From: Leucobacter sp. UCMA 4100
GTDB lineage: Bacteria > Actinomycetota > Actinomycetes > Actinomycetales > Microbacteriaceae
Direction: 5' to 3'
DNA: 64,000 nucleotides
Assembly: GCF_027853335.1 (NCBI RefSeq)
Contig: NZ_JAFEUS010000002.1
Span: forward strand, 1,596,514-1,660,513
Part shown: piece by piece, positions 33,701 to 40,933 of the stretch
Position numbering within the stretch: position 1 is the first letter of the stretch
Layout: each line of letters begins with the position of its first letter
Made by a program: the position numbers and the translations under genes
The notes under the pieces: generated by a model
The model's input: the letters and a program-made list of their open reading frames with translations, nothing else
Told to the model about the DNA's origin: nothing
Databases searched by the model: none

Positions 33701-35122
33701 ATGTCGAGCCCCGAACCCCGCCCGCCCCTCATGCGGCCCCGCAGTGAGCGCATGCTCATGGGGGTGTGCGCTGGGCTCGCGCAGCACCTCGGGCTGCCCC
33801 TCTTCTGGGCGCGGGTCGGCATGGTGCTCTTTGCCGGGATCGGCGGTGCAGGGGTGGTCGTGTACGTGTTTCTCGCGCTCACGGTTCCCGAAGAGGGCGA
33901 GTCTCAGGGGGTTGCTCCGCTTCGCAGCGCGCTCACGGCACCCGGGGAGGCATCGCAAGCCGCCGAGGGCGATCCGCGATCCGCGGGCCTCGGTCGGTGG
34001 TTCGGGGGCGGCGGCCCCGAGCACCAGAGGGAGCCAAAGTCGCGCGTGCGCGAGCAGCGCGAACGGCGCGCTCCACGCGAAACCCCGCAGGCTGAGCAGG
34101 GCAGCAGGTGGCCCATCGCCGAACTCTTGCTCGGAGGAGTGCTGCTACTCGCGGGCATCGCACTCGTGCTCGTGCAGCTCGGCGCGCAGCTGAGCCTCAA
34201 CACGATTTTGCCCGCGCTCGCCGTGCTCGGCGGCGTCGGCCTCACCTGGTGGCTCATTGCCGATCGGGATCGCCCCGAGAAGCATCAGCTGCCCCGCGTG
34301 CTCGCTGCACTCGCGCTCGTCGCGGTCGGCGTGCTCATGTTCTTCATCACGGCCCGCGAGCCGAGCGTGCTCACCGTCATCGGTGCGGCGCTCGCCGTGC
34401 TCGCGGGCGTTGGCCTCGCGGTCGCGCCCTGGCTGCTGCGACAAAACCGGCAGCTTGGCGCCGAACGAGCGGCCCGTGCGCGCGAGGCAGAGCGAGCCGA
34501 TATCGCGGCCCACCTGCACGACTCGGTTTTGCAAACGCTCGCGCTCATTCAGCAGCAGTCGACCCCCGGCTCAAACGTCGCGAGGCTCGCGAGGGGCCAG
34601 GAACGGGAGCTGCGTGAGTGGCTCTTTCGCGCGGCCGACGGAGCGCCTGTGCCCGACCGCGAGACCGCCGAGGCCGAGCTGAGCGCTCACGCCGCGAGCC
34701 TCGAGGCCAACCACCAGGTGCGCTTTGACGTCGTCGTGGTGGGCGAGCGCGTCGTCGGCCCCGAAGCGCTCATCGCGGCGGCTCGCGAGGCCATGCTGAA
34801 CGCCGCGAGGCACGCCGGCGGCGAGGTGACCGTGTATCTTGAAACCACGCCAGAGCTTATGCGTGTCGAGATTAACGACCGCGGCCCGGGCTTCGATCTC
34901 GAGCGCATCGGCGAGCAGCGACTCGGCGTGCGCGAGTCGATCATTGGCCGCATGGAACGGGCCGGTGCGAGCGCCCGCATCGTGCCAGGCCCCGGTGGCC
35001 GTGGCACCTCGGTGCGGCTCGAACAGGCGCGCGCAGGGCAGGCCCCGGCGCCCGAGAACAGCAACGATCAGGCGGCAGCCCAGGCCGCACCCGAACCCCC
35101 GAAGGCGGCAGAAACCCCATGA
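33701..35122 (+). CDS. PspC-domain sensor histidine kinase (NarL/LiaS class)
   Basis: 473 residues from ATG 33701; an upstream TTG at 33689 is unlikely. The PspC domain (about 5-65) is followed by several membrane helices (about 130-245). The H-box is EAERADIAAHLHDSVLQTLALIQQQ (about 265-290), typical of HisKA_3 kinases. The ATPase domain has AAREAMLNAARHAGG (N-box) and INDRGPGFD (G-box). The C-terminus is a Pro/Ala-rich tail. It overlaps its response regulator by ATGA. Confidence 0.9.
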   Translation: MSSPEPRPPLMRPRSERMLMGVCAGLAQHLGLPLFWARVGMVLFAGIGGAGVVVYVFLALTVPEEGESQGVAPLRSALTAPGEASQAAEGDPRSAGLGRWFGGGGPEHQREPKSRVREQRERRAPRETPQAEQGSRWPIAELLLGGVLLLAGIALVLVQLGAQLSLNTILPALAVLGGVGLTWWLIADRDRPEKHQLPRVLAALALVAVGVLMFFITAREPSVLTVIGAALAVLAGVGLAVAPWLLRQNRQLGAERAARAREAERADIAAHLHDSVLQTLALIQQQSTPGSNVARLARGQERELREWLFRAADGAPVPDRETAEAELSAHAASLEANHQVRFDVVVVGERVVGPEALIAAAREAMLNAARHAGGEVTVYLETTPELMRVEINDRGPGFDLERIGEQRLGVRESIIGRMERAGASARIVPGPGGRGTSVRLEQARAGQAPAPENSNDQAAAQAAPEPPKAAETP

Positions 35123-35799
35123 CGAACACGGTAGGCGAGCAGCGCGGCATCACGGTCGTGATTGTCGACGACCACGAGATCTTTCGCGCGGGGTTGCGCT
35201 CGTCGCTCGGCCCCGAGCTGCGCGTGCTCGGCGAGGCGGCGACGGTCGATGAAGCGGTCGAACTCATTCGGCGTGAAGCACCCGACGTGGTGCTGCTCGA
35301 CGTGCACCTGCCCGGTGGCGCTGGCGGCGGCGGAGCCGAGGTTGCCCGCACCGTGCTCGGCCTGCCTGAGTGCGCGGCGACCCGCGTGCTGGCTCTCAGC
35401 GTCTCAGACGCGGCCGACGATGTCGTGAGCGTTATTCGTGCCGGGGCTAGGGGCTACCTCACAAAAACCTCGTCGGGGGCCGAGGTTACGAACGCGGCCC
35501 TGCGCGTGCACGAGGGCGACGCGGTGTTCTCTCCGAAGCTCGCGGGGTTCGTGCTCGACGCCTTTGGTGCAGGCGGCGGCGAGACGGCCGATCACGACGA
35601 CGAGCTCGACCGGCTGAGCGCCCGCGAGCAAGAGGTCATGCGCATGATCGCCCGCGGCTACGCCTATAAAGAGGTCGCGGCCGAGCTGTTTCTCTCGGTC
35701 AAGACGATCGAGACGCACGTGTCGAACGTGCTGCGCAAGCTACAGCTCTCGAACCGCCACGAACTCACCGCCTGGGCGCTGTCACGACGGCTCTTGTAG
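35119..35799 (+). CDS. NarL/LuxR-family response regulator
   Basis: 226 residues. Receiver: VVIVDDHEIFRAGLRSSL, phospho-acceptor in VVLLDVHLPGG (about 57) and Lys in ARGYLTKTSSGAEV (about 116). The LuxR HTH at about 160-222 has LSAREQEVMRMIARGYAYKEVAAELFLSVKTIETHVSNVLRKLQL. It is the output of the adjacent PspC-domain kinase and probably controls the divergent PspC gene. Confidence 0.93.
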   Translation: MTNTVGEQRGITVVIVDDHEIFRAGLRSSLGPELRVLGEAATVDEAVELIRREAPDVVLLDVHLPGGAGGGGAEVARTVLGLPECAATRVLALSVSDAADDVVSVIRAGARGYLTKTSSGAEVTNAALRVHEGDAVFSPKLAGFVLDAFGAGGGETADHDDELDRLSAREQEVMRMIARGYAYKEVAAELFLSVKTIETHVSNVLRKLQLSNRHELTAWALSRRLL

Positions 35800-35809
35800 A
35801 GTTTTGACC

Positions 35810-36220
35810 ATGACTGATGTTCGTTACACCGTGCGCAAGTGGGTTAAGCCCGAAGACCTCAACCAGCACGGGGCCCTGTTCGGTGGCCGGCTGCTGCAGT
35901 GGGTCGATGAAGAGGCCGCGATCATTGCGATCACCCAGCTCGGCACGACCGACCTCGTGACGCGCCACATGTCTGAGATCAACTTCCTCTCGCGGGCCGA
36001 CCGCGGCGACCTGCTCGAGATCGTCTACGGCGTGAAGGCCTTTGGCCGCACCTCGATCACCCTCGACTGCCGGGTCACCAACTCGGTCACGGGCGCCGAC
36101 ATTCTCACGCTCGACAGCATTATCTTCGTGTCGGTCGACGAACACGGCACCGCGACGCCGCACGGCCAGACGGTGGCGACGCCCACGACCGAGCGCGTGC
36201 GGCTCGATCACCTGCGCTAG
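35810..36220 (+). CDS. Acyl-CoA thioesterase (hot-dog fold)
   Basis: 136 residues from ATG 35810; the TTG at 35804 is less likely. The single hot-dog domain has VKPEDLNQHGALFGGRLLQWVDEEAAIIA and LVTRHMSEINFLSRADRGDLLEIV, matching the BFIT/YciA-type acyl-CoA thioesterases (Asn/His and Asp-Glu site). Only 10 nt separate it from the response regulator, but its role is probably independent housekeeping. Confidence 0.88.
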   Translation: MTDVRYTVRKWVKPEDLNQHGALFGGRLLQWVDEEAAIIAITQLGTTDLVTRHMSEINFLSRADRGDLLEIVYGVKAFGRTSITLDCRVTNSVTGADILTLDSIIFVSVDEHGTATPHGQTVATPTTERVRLDHLR

Positions 36221-36246
36221 CCGAGGGGCTTGGCGCTAGCGGCCAC

Positions 36247-37380
36247 TCAACGCCCCCGCAACCCGCCCACAATCGCATCGATGCACTCGGTGAGCCGCCG
36301 CACGTCATCGGGCTCGACCGAGACGTAGGTGGCGATGCGCAGCTGGTTCTGGCCGATGCCACTGTAGGCGTCAACGTCAACGATGCCGTGCGCGCGAAGC
36401 TGCCGCGAGAGCTCGCGTGCGTCGACGTCGGCTGCGAACTCGATCGTCGCGTTGACGGGCGAGCGGTGCACGGGGTCGGCCACGAAGGGCGTCGCGAAGT
36501 CGCTGCGCTCGGCCCAGCGGTACAGCATCTCCGAGCTCTCTCGGGCGCGAGACTCTGCCCAGGTGAGGCCGCCGCTCGCGATGATCCACTGGAGTTGTGT
36601 CTCGAGCAGGGCCAGGGTGACGAGCGACGGGGTGTTCACGGTTTGCTGTGATCTCGAGTTCGTGATCGCGAGATGCAGGTTGAGTGAATCGGGAATGTGG
36701 CGGCCGCTTGCCGCGATGCGCTCGGCGCGCTCGATTGCCGCCGGTGAGAGCAGCGCGATCCAGAGGCCGCCGTCAGAGCCGAGGTTCTTTTGGGGTGCGA
36801 AGTAGTAGACGTCGGCGTTTGCCGCATCGAAGTTGATGCCGCCCGCGGCGCTCGTCGCGTCGATGAGGGTGAGCGCCTCGCTCGCGGGCACGACGCGTTC
36901 GACGGGTACAACGACGCCGGTCGAGGTGTCGTTGTGGGGCCACGCGTACACGTCGATTCCGGCCTCGGCGACGGGAGCGGCGAGACTTCCGTGCGGCGCG
37001 CTTCGCACCGACGGGGTCTCGAGCCAGGGAGCGCCCGCGGCGCGCGCAAACTTCTTGCCGAAGGCCCCGAAGCTCAGGCACTGAGCGCGGTGCTCGATGA
37101 GGCTCGCCGCCGCAACGTCCCAGAACATGGCCGCACCGCCGTTACCCATGACCACCTCGTAGCCGTCGGGGGCGTCGAAGAGGTCGAGCAGCTGGCGCTG
37201 CACCGAGCCGACGAGCGCTTTGACGGGGGCCTGCCGATGTGAGGTGCCGAGCAGATCACGGTAGGTCGTCGTGAGGCTCGTGAGCTGCTCAGGGCGAAGG
37301 CGCGACGGACCGCTCCCAAACTTGCCGTCAGAGGGGAGCATGTCGGCGGTAAGGGTGGCGGTGGGGCTTGCGGTGTTCAC
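36247..37380 (-). CDS. serC: Phosphoserine aminotransferase
   Basis: 377 residues from GTG 37380, overlapping the kinase stop by GTGA. Class V aminotransferase marks: KFGSGPSRLRPEQL at the start, GNGGAAMFWDVAAASLI, SFGAFGKKFARAAGAPW and the PLP-lysine block YYFAPQKNLGSDGGLW. The end LRIATYVSVEPDDVRRLTECIDAIV fits actinobacterial SerC. It makes phosphoserine from 3-phosphohydroxypyruvate and glutamate. Its pairing with a pyridoxal kinase links it to PLP supply. Confidence 0.9.
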   Translation of the reverse strand: MNTASPTATLTADMLPSDGKFGSGPSRLRPEQLTSLTTTYRDLLGTSHRQAPVKALVGSVQRQLLDLFDAPDGYEVVMGNGGAAMFWDVAAASLIEHRAQCLSFGAFGKKFARAAGAPWLETPSVRSAPHGSLAAPVAEAGIDVYAWPHNDTSTGVVVPVERVVPASEALTLIDATSAAGGINFDAANADVYYFAPQKNLGSDGGLWIALLSPAAIERAERIAASGRHIPDSLNLHLAITNSRSQQTVNTPSLVTLALLETQLQWIIASGGLTWAESRARESSEMLYRWAERSDFATPFVADPVHRSPVNATIEFAADVDARELSRQLRAHGIVDVDAYSGIGQNQLRIATYVSVEPDDVRRLTECIDAIVGGLRGR

Positions 37381-38282
37381 TGGGCGCTCCTCGCGAGTGA
37401 CTGGGGTGATGAAGTGTGGCTGAGGTGGGTCAGGGTGGTGCGCACGCGGGCTCCGGCTGCCGAGACGGCGTCTTTGAGGCGGGCGCCGCCCAACAGGGCC
37501 GCGTTGAGCTCGGCGGTAAACATGTCGCCGAGCCCCTTGGCCTCGGTTGGTATTGCGGGGTGCCGGTGTACGTGCGTTTCGCGCTGCGTCACGAGCAGTT
37601 CGGCAATGTGGGGCTTGCCGCGGTGAGTTTCGCTCGTGACTCCGGTGACGATGATCCACTCAGTTTTGGGGGTCATGAGCGACCTTGCGGCGCGCTCGAT
37701 CGCCGCGGTCGAGCTGAGCGTCTCGAGCGGCGTTTCGGTGAGCGTCGCGAGTTCGAAGAGGTTCGGGGTGAGACCCGTGGCGAGCGGCACGAGTTTGTCG
37801 CGCATGGGGCGGGCGACCTCGGGGTTCGTGTAGAAGCCGAGCTCGACATCGCCGAGGGTGGGGTCGAGCACCAGGGGCACCTGGTGGGCCGCGCACCAGG
37901 AGGCGATGGGGGCGACCTGCTCGGGGGCGGCGAGATAGCCGGAGGTTACGAGCTGGAGGCCGCCTAGGGCGCCGGCCGCTTCGAGATCAGTGAGCGCCTC
38001 ACTGAGGTACTCGGGCGGCACATCGAGGTGGTGCGATCTGGGGTAGTGCGGCATGACGCTCAGCATGATCGTGGCGATGCCGATGGCCGCGATGTCGTGC
38101 TCGGCGTACACGCGTTCAGAACCGTTGAGCCCGACCGAGCCGTGAATCAGCCGCGACCCGAAGCCGAGAATGCGCGGCTTGGGGGTGGCGAGCTCAAGGC
38201 GCGCGGCTCCCGAAACCTCGCGGGCGATGCGGCCGGCGGGTGCTTCGGGAGAGGGTGCGTCAGGATTGGTTCTTATTGACAT
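37377..38282 (-). CDS. pdxY: Pyridoxal kinase (PdxY-like, ribokinase fold)
   Basis: 301 residues. The kinase fold begins RILGFGSRLIHGSVGLNGSERVYAEHDI, as in PdxY, and continues with ALTDLEAAGALGGLQLVTSGYLA, PLVLDPTLGD and LTPNLFELATLTE. The anion-hole motif reads GLGDMFTAEL instead of the common GTGD, keeping the catalytic Asp. It phosphorylates pyridoxal (vitamin B6 salvage). The start codon lies inside the shared element TTGACATAGGTCAAA, and a -10-like TAGCAT ends 7 nt before the ATG, so the mRNA is probably leaderless. Operon with serC. Confidence 0.85.
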   Translation of the reverse strand: MSIRTNPDAPSPEAPAGRIAREVSGAARLELATPKPRILGFGSRLIHGSVGLNGSERVYAEHDIAAIGIATIMLSVMPHYPRSHHLDVPPEYLSEALTDLEAAGALGGLQLVTSGYLAAPEQVAPIASWCAAHQVPLVLDPTLGDVELGFYTNPEVARPMRDKLVPLATGLTPNLFELATLTETPLETLSSTAAIERAARSLMTPKTEWIIVTGVTSETHRGKPHIAELLVTQRETHVHRHPAIPTEAKGLGDMFTAELNAALLGGARLKDAVSAAGARVRTTLTHLSHTSSPQSLARSAQ

Positions 38283-38299
38283 AGGTCAAATGCTAGCAT
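38276..38299. promoter_or_regulatory. Shared PLP-locus element, copy 1 (pdxY/DegT divergent promoter)
   Basis: TTGACATAGGTCAAA (38276-38290) contains the dyad TTGAC-ATAG-GTCAA and includes the pdxY start codon in reverse. The same 15 nt occur at 44396-44410 upstream of yggS and the MocR gene. TAGCAT at 38294-38299 is a -10 candidate for the plus strand. The reverse-strand TAGCAT (38295 to 38290) is a leaderless-type -10 for pdxY. Confidence 0.75.
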
Positions 38300-38351
38300 G
38301 GTCGGTGTTAGAACAGTTTGAGCGGCTCGCACGAGCCGAGAAGCGGCAGAT

Positions 38352-39470
38352 ATGAACGAGCAATACGAGATGATTCCCTCGGCAAAGCCACTCATCGGGA
38401 ACGAAGAACGAAGCGCGGTCGATCGGGTGCTCGCCTCGGGCGGCTTGGCCCAGGGCCCAGAGGTCGCCGCGTTCGAAGCAGAGTTTTCGCGGCAACTCGT
38501 GGGCGGCAGGCCCACCGTCGCCGTGAACTCGGGCACGAGCGGGCAACACCTCGGGCTGCTCGCGAGCGGTGTCGGGCCGGGCGACGAGATCATCGTGCCC
38601 TCGTTTACCTTCGCCGCGGTCGCGAACTCGGTCGTGCTCGCGGGGGCGACCCCGGTGTTCGTCGATATTGAGCCGCGCTACTTCACGCTCAACCCGGCCA
38701 AGGTGGCCCAGGCGGTGACCGAGCGCACGAAGGGCATCATGCCCGTGCACCTCTACGGGCACCCCTTCAAGGCCGACTCGATGCTCTCGGTTGCCAAAGA
38801 ATACGAGCTCACAGTGTACGAAGACGCGGCCCAGGCGCACGGCGCGACCTGGCAGGGCGAACCCGTCGGCACCTTCGGTGAGTTCGCGATGTTTAGCCTC
38901 TACCCGACGAAAAACATGACCGCGATCGAGGGTGGCATGGTGGCCTGCCGCACCGAAGCGATCGCGCGGGGCGTGAGGCTCCTGCGTAACCAGGGCATGG
39001 AGACGCAGTATGCGAACGAGGTCGTGGGCTTCAACGCCCGCATGAGCGACGTGCACGCTGCGGTCGGTCGGGTGCAGCTCGGCAAGCTTGAAGCGTGGAC
39101 CGAGACGCGGCAGCGCAACGCCACCTTTTACGAGCGTGAGCTTGGCTCGCTCGCGGGCCTTCGCACCCCGCAGACCTCGCCGCTTGCGACCCACGTGTAC
39201 CACCAGTACACCGTGCGGGTCGACGGGGCCGAGCGCGACCGCATTCGCGAGGCGCTTCGTGAGGAGTGGGGCATCATGACCGGGGTGTATTACCCGACGC
39301 CGTGCCACCGGCTGCCCTCGCTCGCCCGCTACGCCGAGGGGGTTCACCTGCCCGAGACCGATCTCGCGGCGGCCGAGGTGATGTCGCTGCCCGTGCATCC
39401 GTCGCTCAGCGAGGCCGATCTTGAGCGCATCGTGTGCGGGGTGACGAGCGTCGTGGGAGCGGGGGCGTGA
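38352..39470 (+). CDS. DegT/DnrJ/EryC1-family PLP aminotransferase
   Basis: 372 residues. Family blocks are AFEAEFSRQLVGGRPTVAVNSGTSGQHLGLLA, DEIIVPSFTFAAVANSVVLAGATPVFVDIE, EDAAQAHGATWQGEPVG and the PLP-lysine loop SLYPTKNMTAIEGGM. Such enzymes usually aminate keto-sugars for surface glycans or antibiotics. No other sugar genes are beside it, so the substrate is open. Divergent from pdxY across the shared element; its stop overlaps the next start (TGATG). Confidence 0.9.
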   Translation: MNEQYEMIPSAKPLIGNEERSAVDRVLASGGLAQGPEVAAFEAEFSRQLVGGRPTVAVNSGTSGQHLGLLASGVGPGDEIIVPSFTFAAVANSVVLAGATPVFVDIEPRYFTLNPAKVAQAVTERTKGIMPVHLYGHPFKADSMLSVAKEYELTVYEDAAQAHGATWQGEPVGTFGEFAMFSLYPTKNMTAIEGGMVACRTEAIARGVRLLRNQGMETQYANEVVGFNARMSDVHAAVGRVQLGKLEAWTETRQRNATFYERELGSLAGLRTPQTSPLATHVYHQYTVRVDGAERDRIREALREEWGIMTGVYYPTPCHRLPSLARYAEGVHLPETDLAAAEVMSLPVHPSLSEADLERIVCGVTSVVGAGA

Positions 39471-40933
39471 TGAGCGACACCGGAGGGCTCGGGCTGCTTG
39501 AGCACCCTGCGACCCGGGCGGCAGAGGGCGTGGCGAGGGCCGAGGCCGTTCGTCGTGAACTGCGGCACGCCCGCCGTGCACTCGCGGCCGACCTCGCAAG
39601 CGGCGGTGAGCCCGTGGGCCATGCGAGGCTCGCGGCCGAGAGCGTGAGCCGGCTTGAGCGGGAGCTCGACGCGTTGCTCGCCGACCCCGAGATTCTGGAA
39701 AGGGCGCGCCGGGCCCTCGATGAGCGGGCGGCGGTGCTTCGCGTCGCGGTCACCGCGCACCGCTTTGAGACCGAGGCGCTGCGGCGCTGGGAAGACGGTG
39801 ACGAGCTCATCGCCCACGCGGCTGTCACTGGGCGAAGGCTCACCGACGACGAGCGCCGTTTTCTTGAGGCCACACCAGAGCGCGCCGAGACCGCTCTCGA
39901 GCGTGCCTTGCCAGAGGCGGCCTCGGCTGCCCTCGTGACCGGAGCTGCCGAGGCACTCGCCACCGTGCGGGTGCGCGAAACCCGTGCGCAACTTCAGGAG
40001 GGGCTCTGGGTCTCGCCGCAAATGCAGGGGGCCGTTCGTGCCGCGCTCCCGGCGCTCGCCGCGGGTGCACCGCTGCTCCTCATCGGCGAGACAGGCGGGG
40101 CCAAAACGGCGCTTGCCGAGCACCTCGCCGCGAGGGTCGCCCCCGAGGCCGAGTTCGTTTCGGGCTACGGCGACATCACCTCGGCGCAGCTCGTCGGAAC
40201 CCATGAGTTGCGGGCCGAGGGCGGGGCCACCGTGACGGCGTTTGAGCCGGGGCCGCTTCTGCGGGCAATGACCGAGGGCAAGCCGCTCATTCTTGATGAG
40301 GTGAACGCGATGCCGCCCGAGTTCTTGAAGCGACTCAACCGCATTTTGCAGCTGCGCCCCGGCGCCAGGTTCGCGGTGCAAGAGCAGGCCGGGCTCACCG
40401 TCACGATTGCCCGGGGCTTCTCGATCATCGCGACGGCAAACGAGCACGCGCCCGGCAGATATCGCGGCATCGAGCCGTTGAGCGCCGAGTTGATTAACCG
40501 CTTCGGCGCCAACGTGCACCGGGTGCACTACCCCGATGCGCACGTCGCATACGACGATTACCCGCACGAGAACATGCTGCTTGCCGCGGCCTCACTCGCC
40601 GACGAGAGTGGCGAGCTGCCGGGCACGATCACGCTCGCCGACCTCGAGCCCGTGGCCCGGGCGGCCTTTGTGAGCCAGCAGGTGTTCTCGGGTAACTACG
40701 GCGAGGGCTTTCGCGGCTTCGTGACGAGCGAGCGTGAGTACGATCGCGAGCCTGGCCTCATCGAGACGGTGATCGCACCGCGCACTCTCGCGGCGATACT
40801 CGAACAGGTCGCCCTCACGGCAACCACGCGGTCACTGAACGAGGCCCTCGCGCGCTTTCTCGACGGGGTCATGAACGCCCACGATCGCCGGGTGCTCGCG
40901 CTCATTTTCGAGGGCCAGGGCATCGCGCTATGA
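39470..40933 (+). CDS. MoxR-type AAA ATPase
   Basis: 487 residues from ATG 39470. The first 175 residues form a helical, Ala/Arg/Glu-rich domain. The AAA domain has Walker A LLIGETGGAKTAL (about 205-217), Walker B PLILDEVNAMPPEFLKRLNRIL (about 277) and sensor 1 IIATANEHAPGRYRGIEPLSAELINRF. A C-terminal lid follows. MoxR ATPases act with VWA proteins in chaperone-like remodelling or metal insertion. The VWA partner overlaps by ATGA. Confidence 0.88.
   Translation: MSDTGGLGLLEHPATRAAEGVARAEAVRRELRHARRALAADLASGGEPVGHARLAAESVSRLERELDALLADPEILERARRALDERAAVLRVAVTAHRFETEALRRWEDGDELIAHAAVTGRRLTDDERRFLEATPERAETALERALPEAASAALVTGAAEALATVRVRETRAQLQEGLWVSPQMQGAVRAALPALAAGAPLLLIGETGGAKTALAEHLAARVAPEAEFVSGYGDITSAQLVGTHELRAEGGATVTAFEPGPLLRAMTEGKPLILDEVNAMPPEFLKRLNRILQLRPGARFAVQEQAGLTVTIARGFSIIATANEHAPGRYRGIEPLSAELINRFGANVHRVHYPDAHVAYDDYPHENMLLAAASLADESGELPGTITLADLEPVARAAFVSQQVFSGNYGEGFRGFVTSEREYDREPGLIETVIAPRTLAAILEQVALTATTRSLNEALARFLDGVMNAHDRRVLALIFEGQGIAL

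Noticed and set aside
38286-39599. 437-codon minus-strand open frame opposite the DegT gene
   Set aside because: Arg/His/Ala-rich shadow without any recognisable domain.
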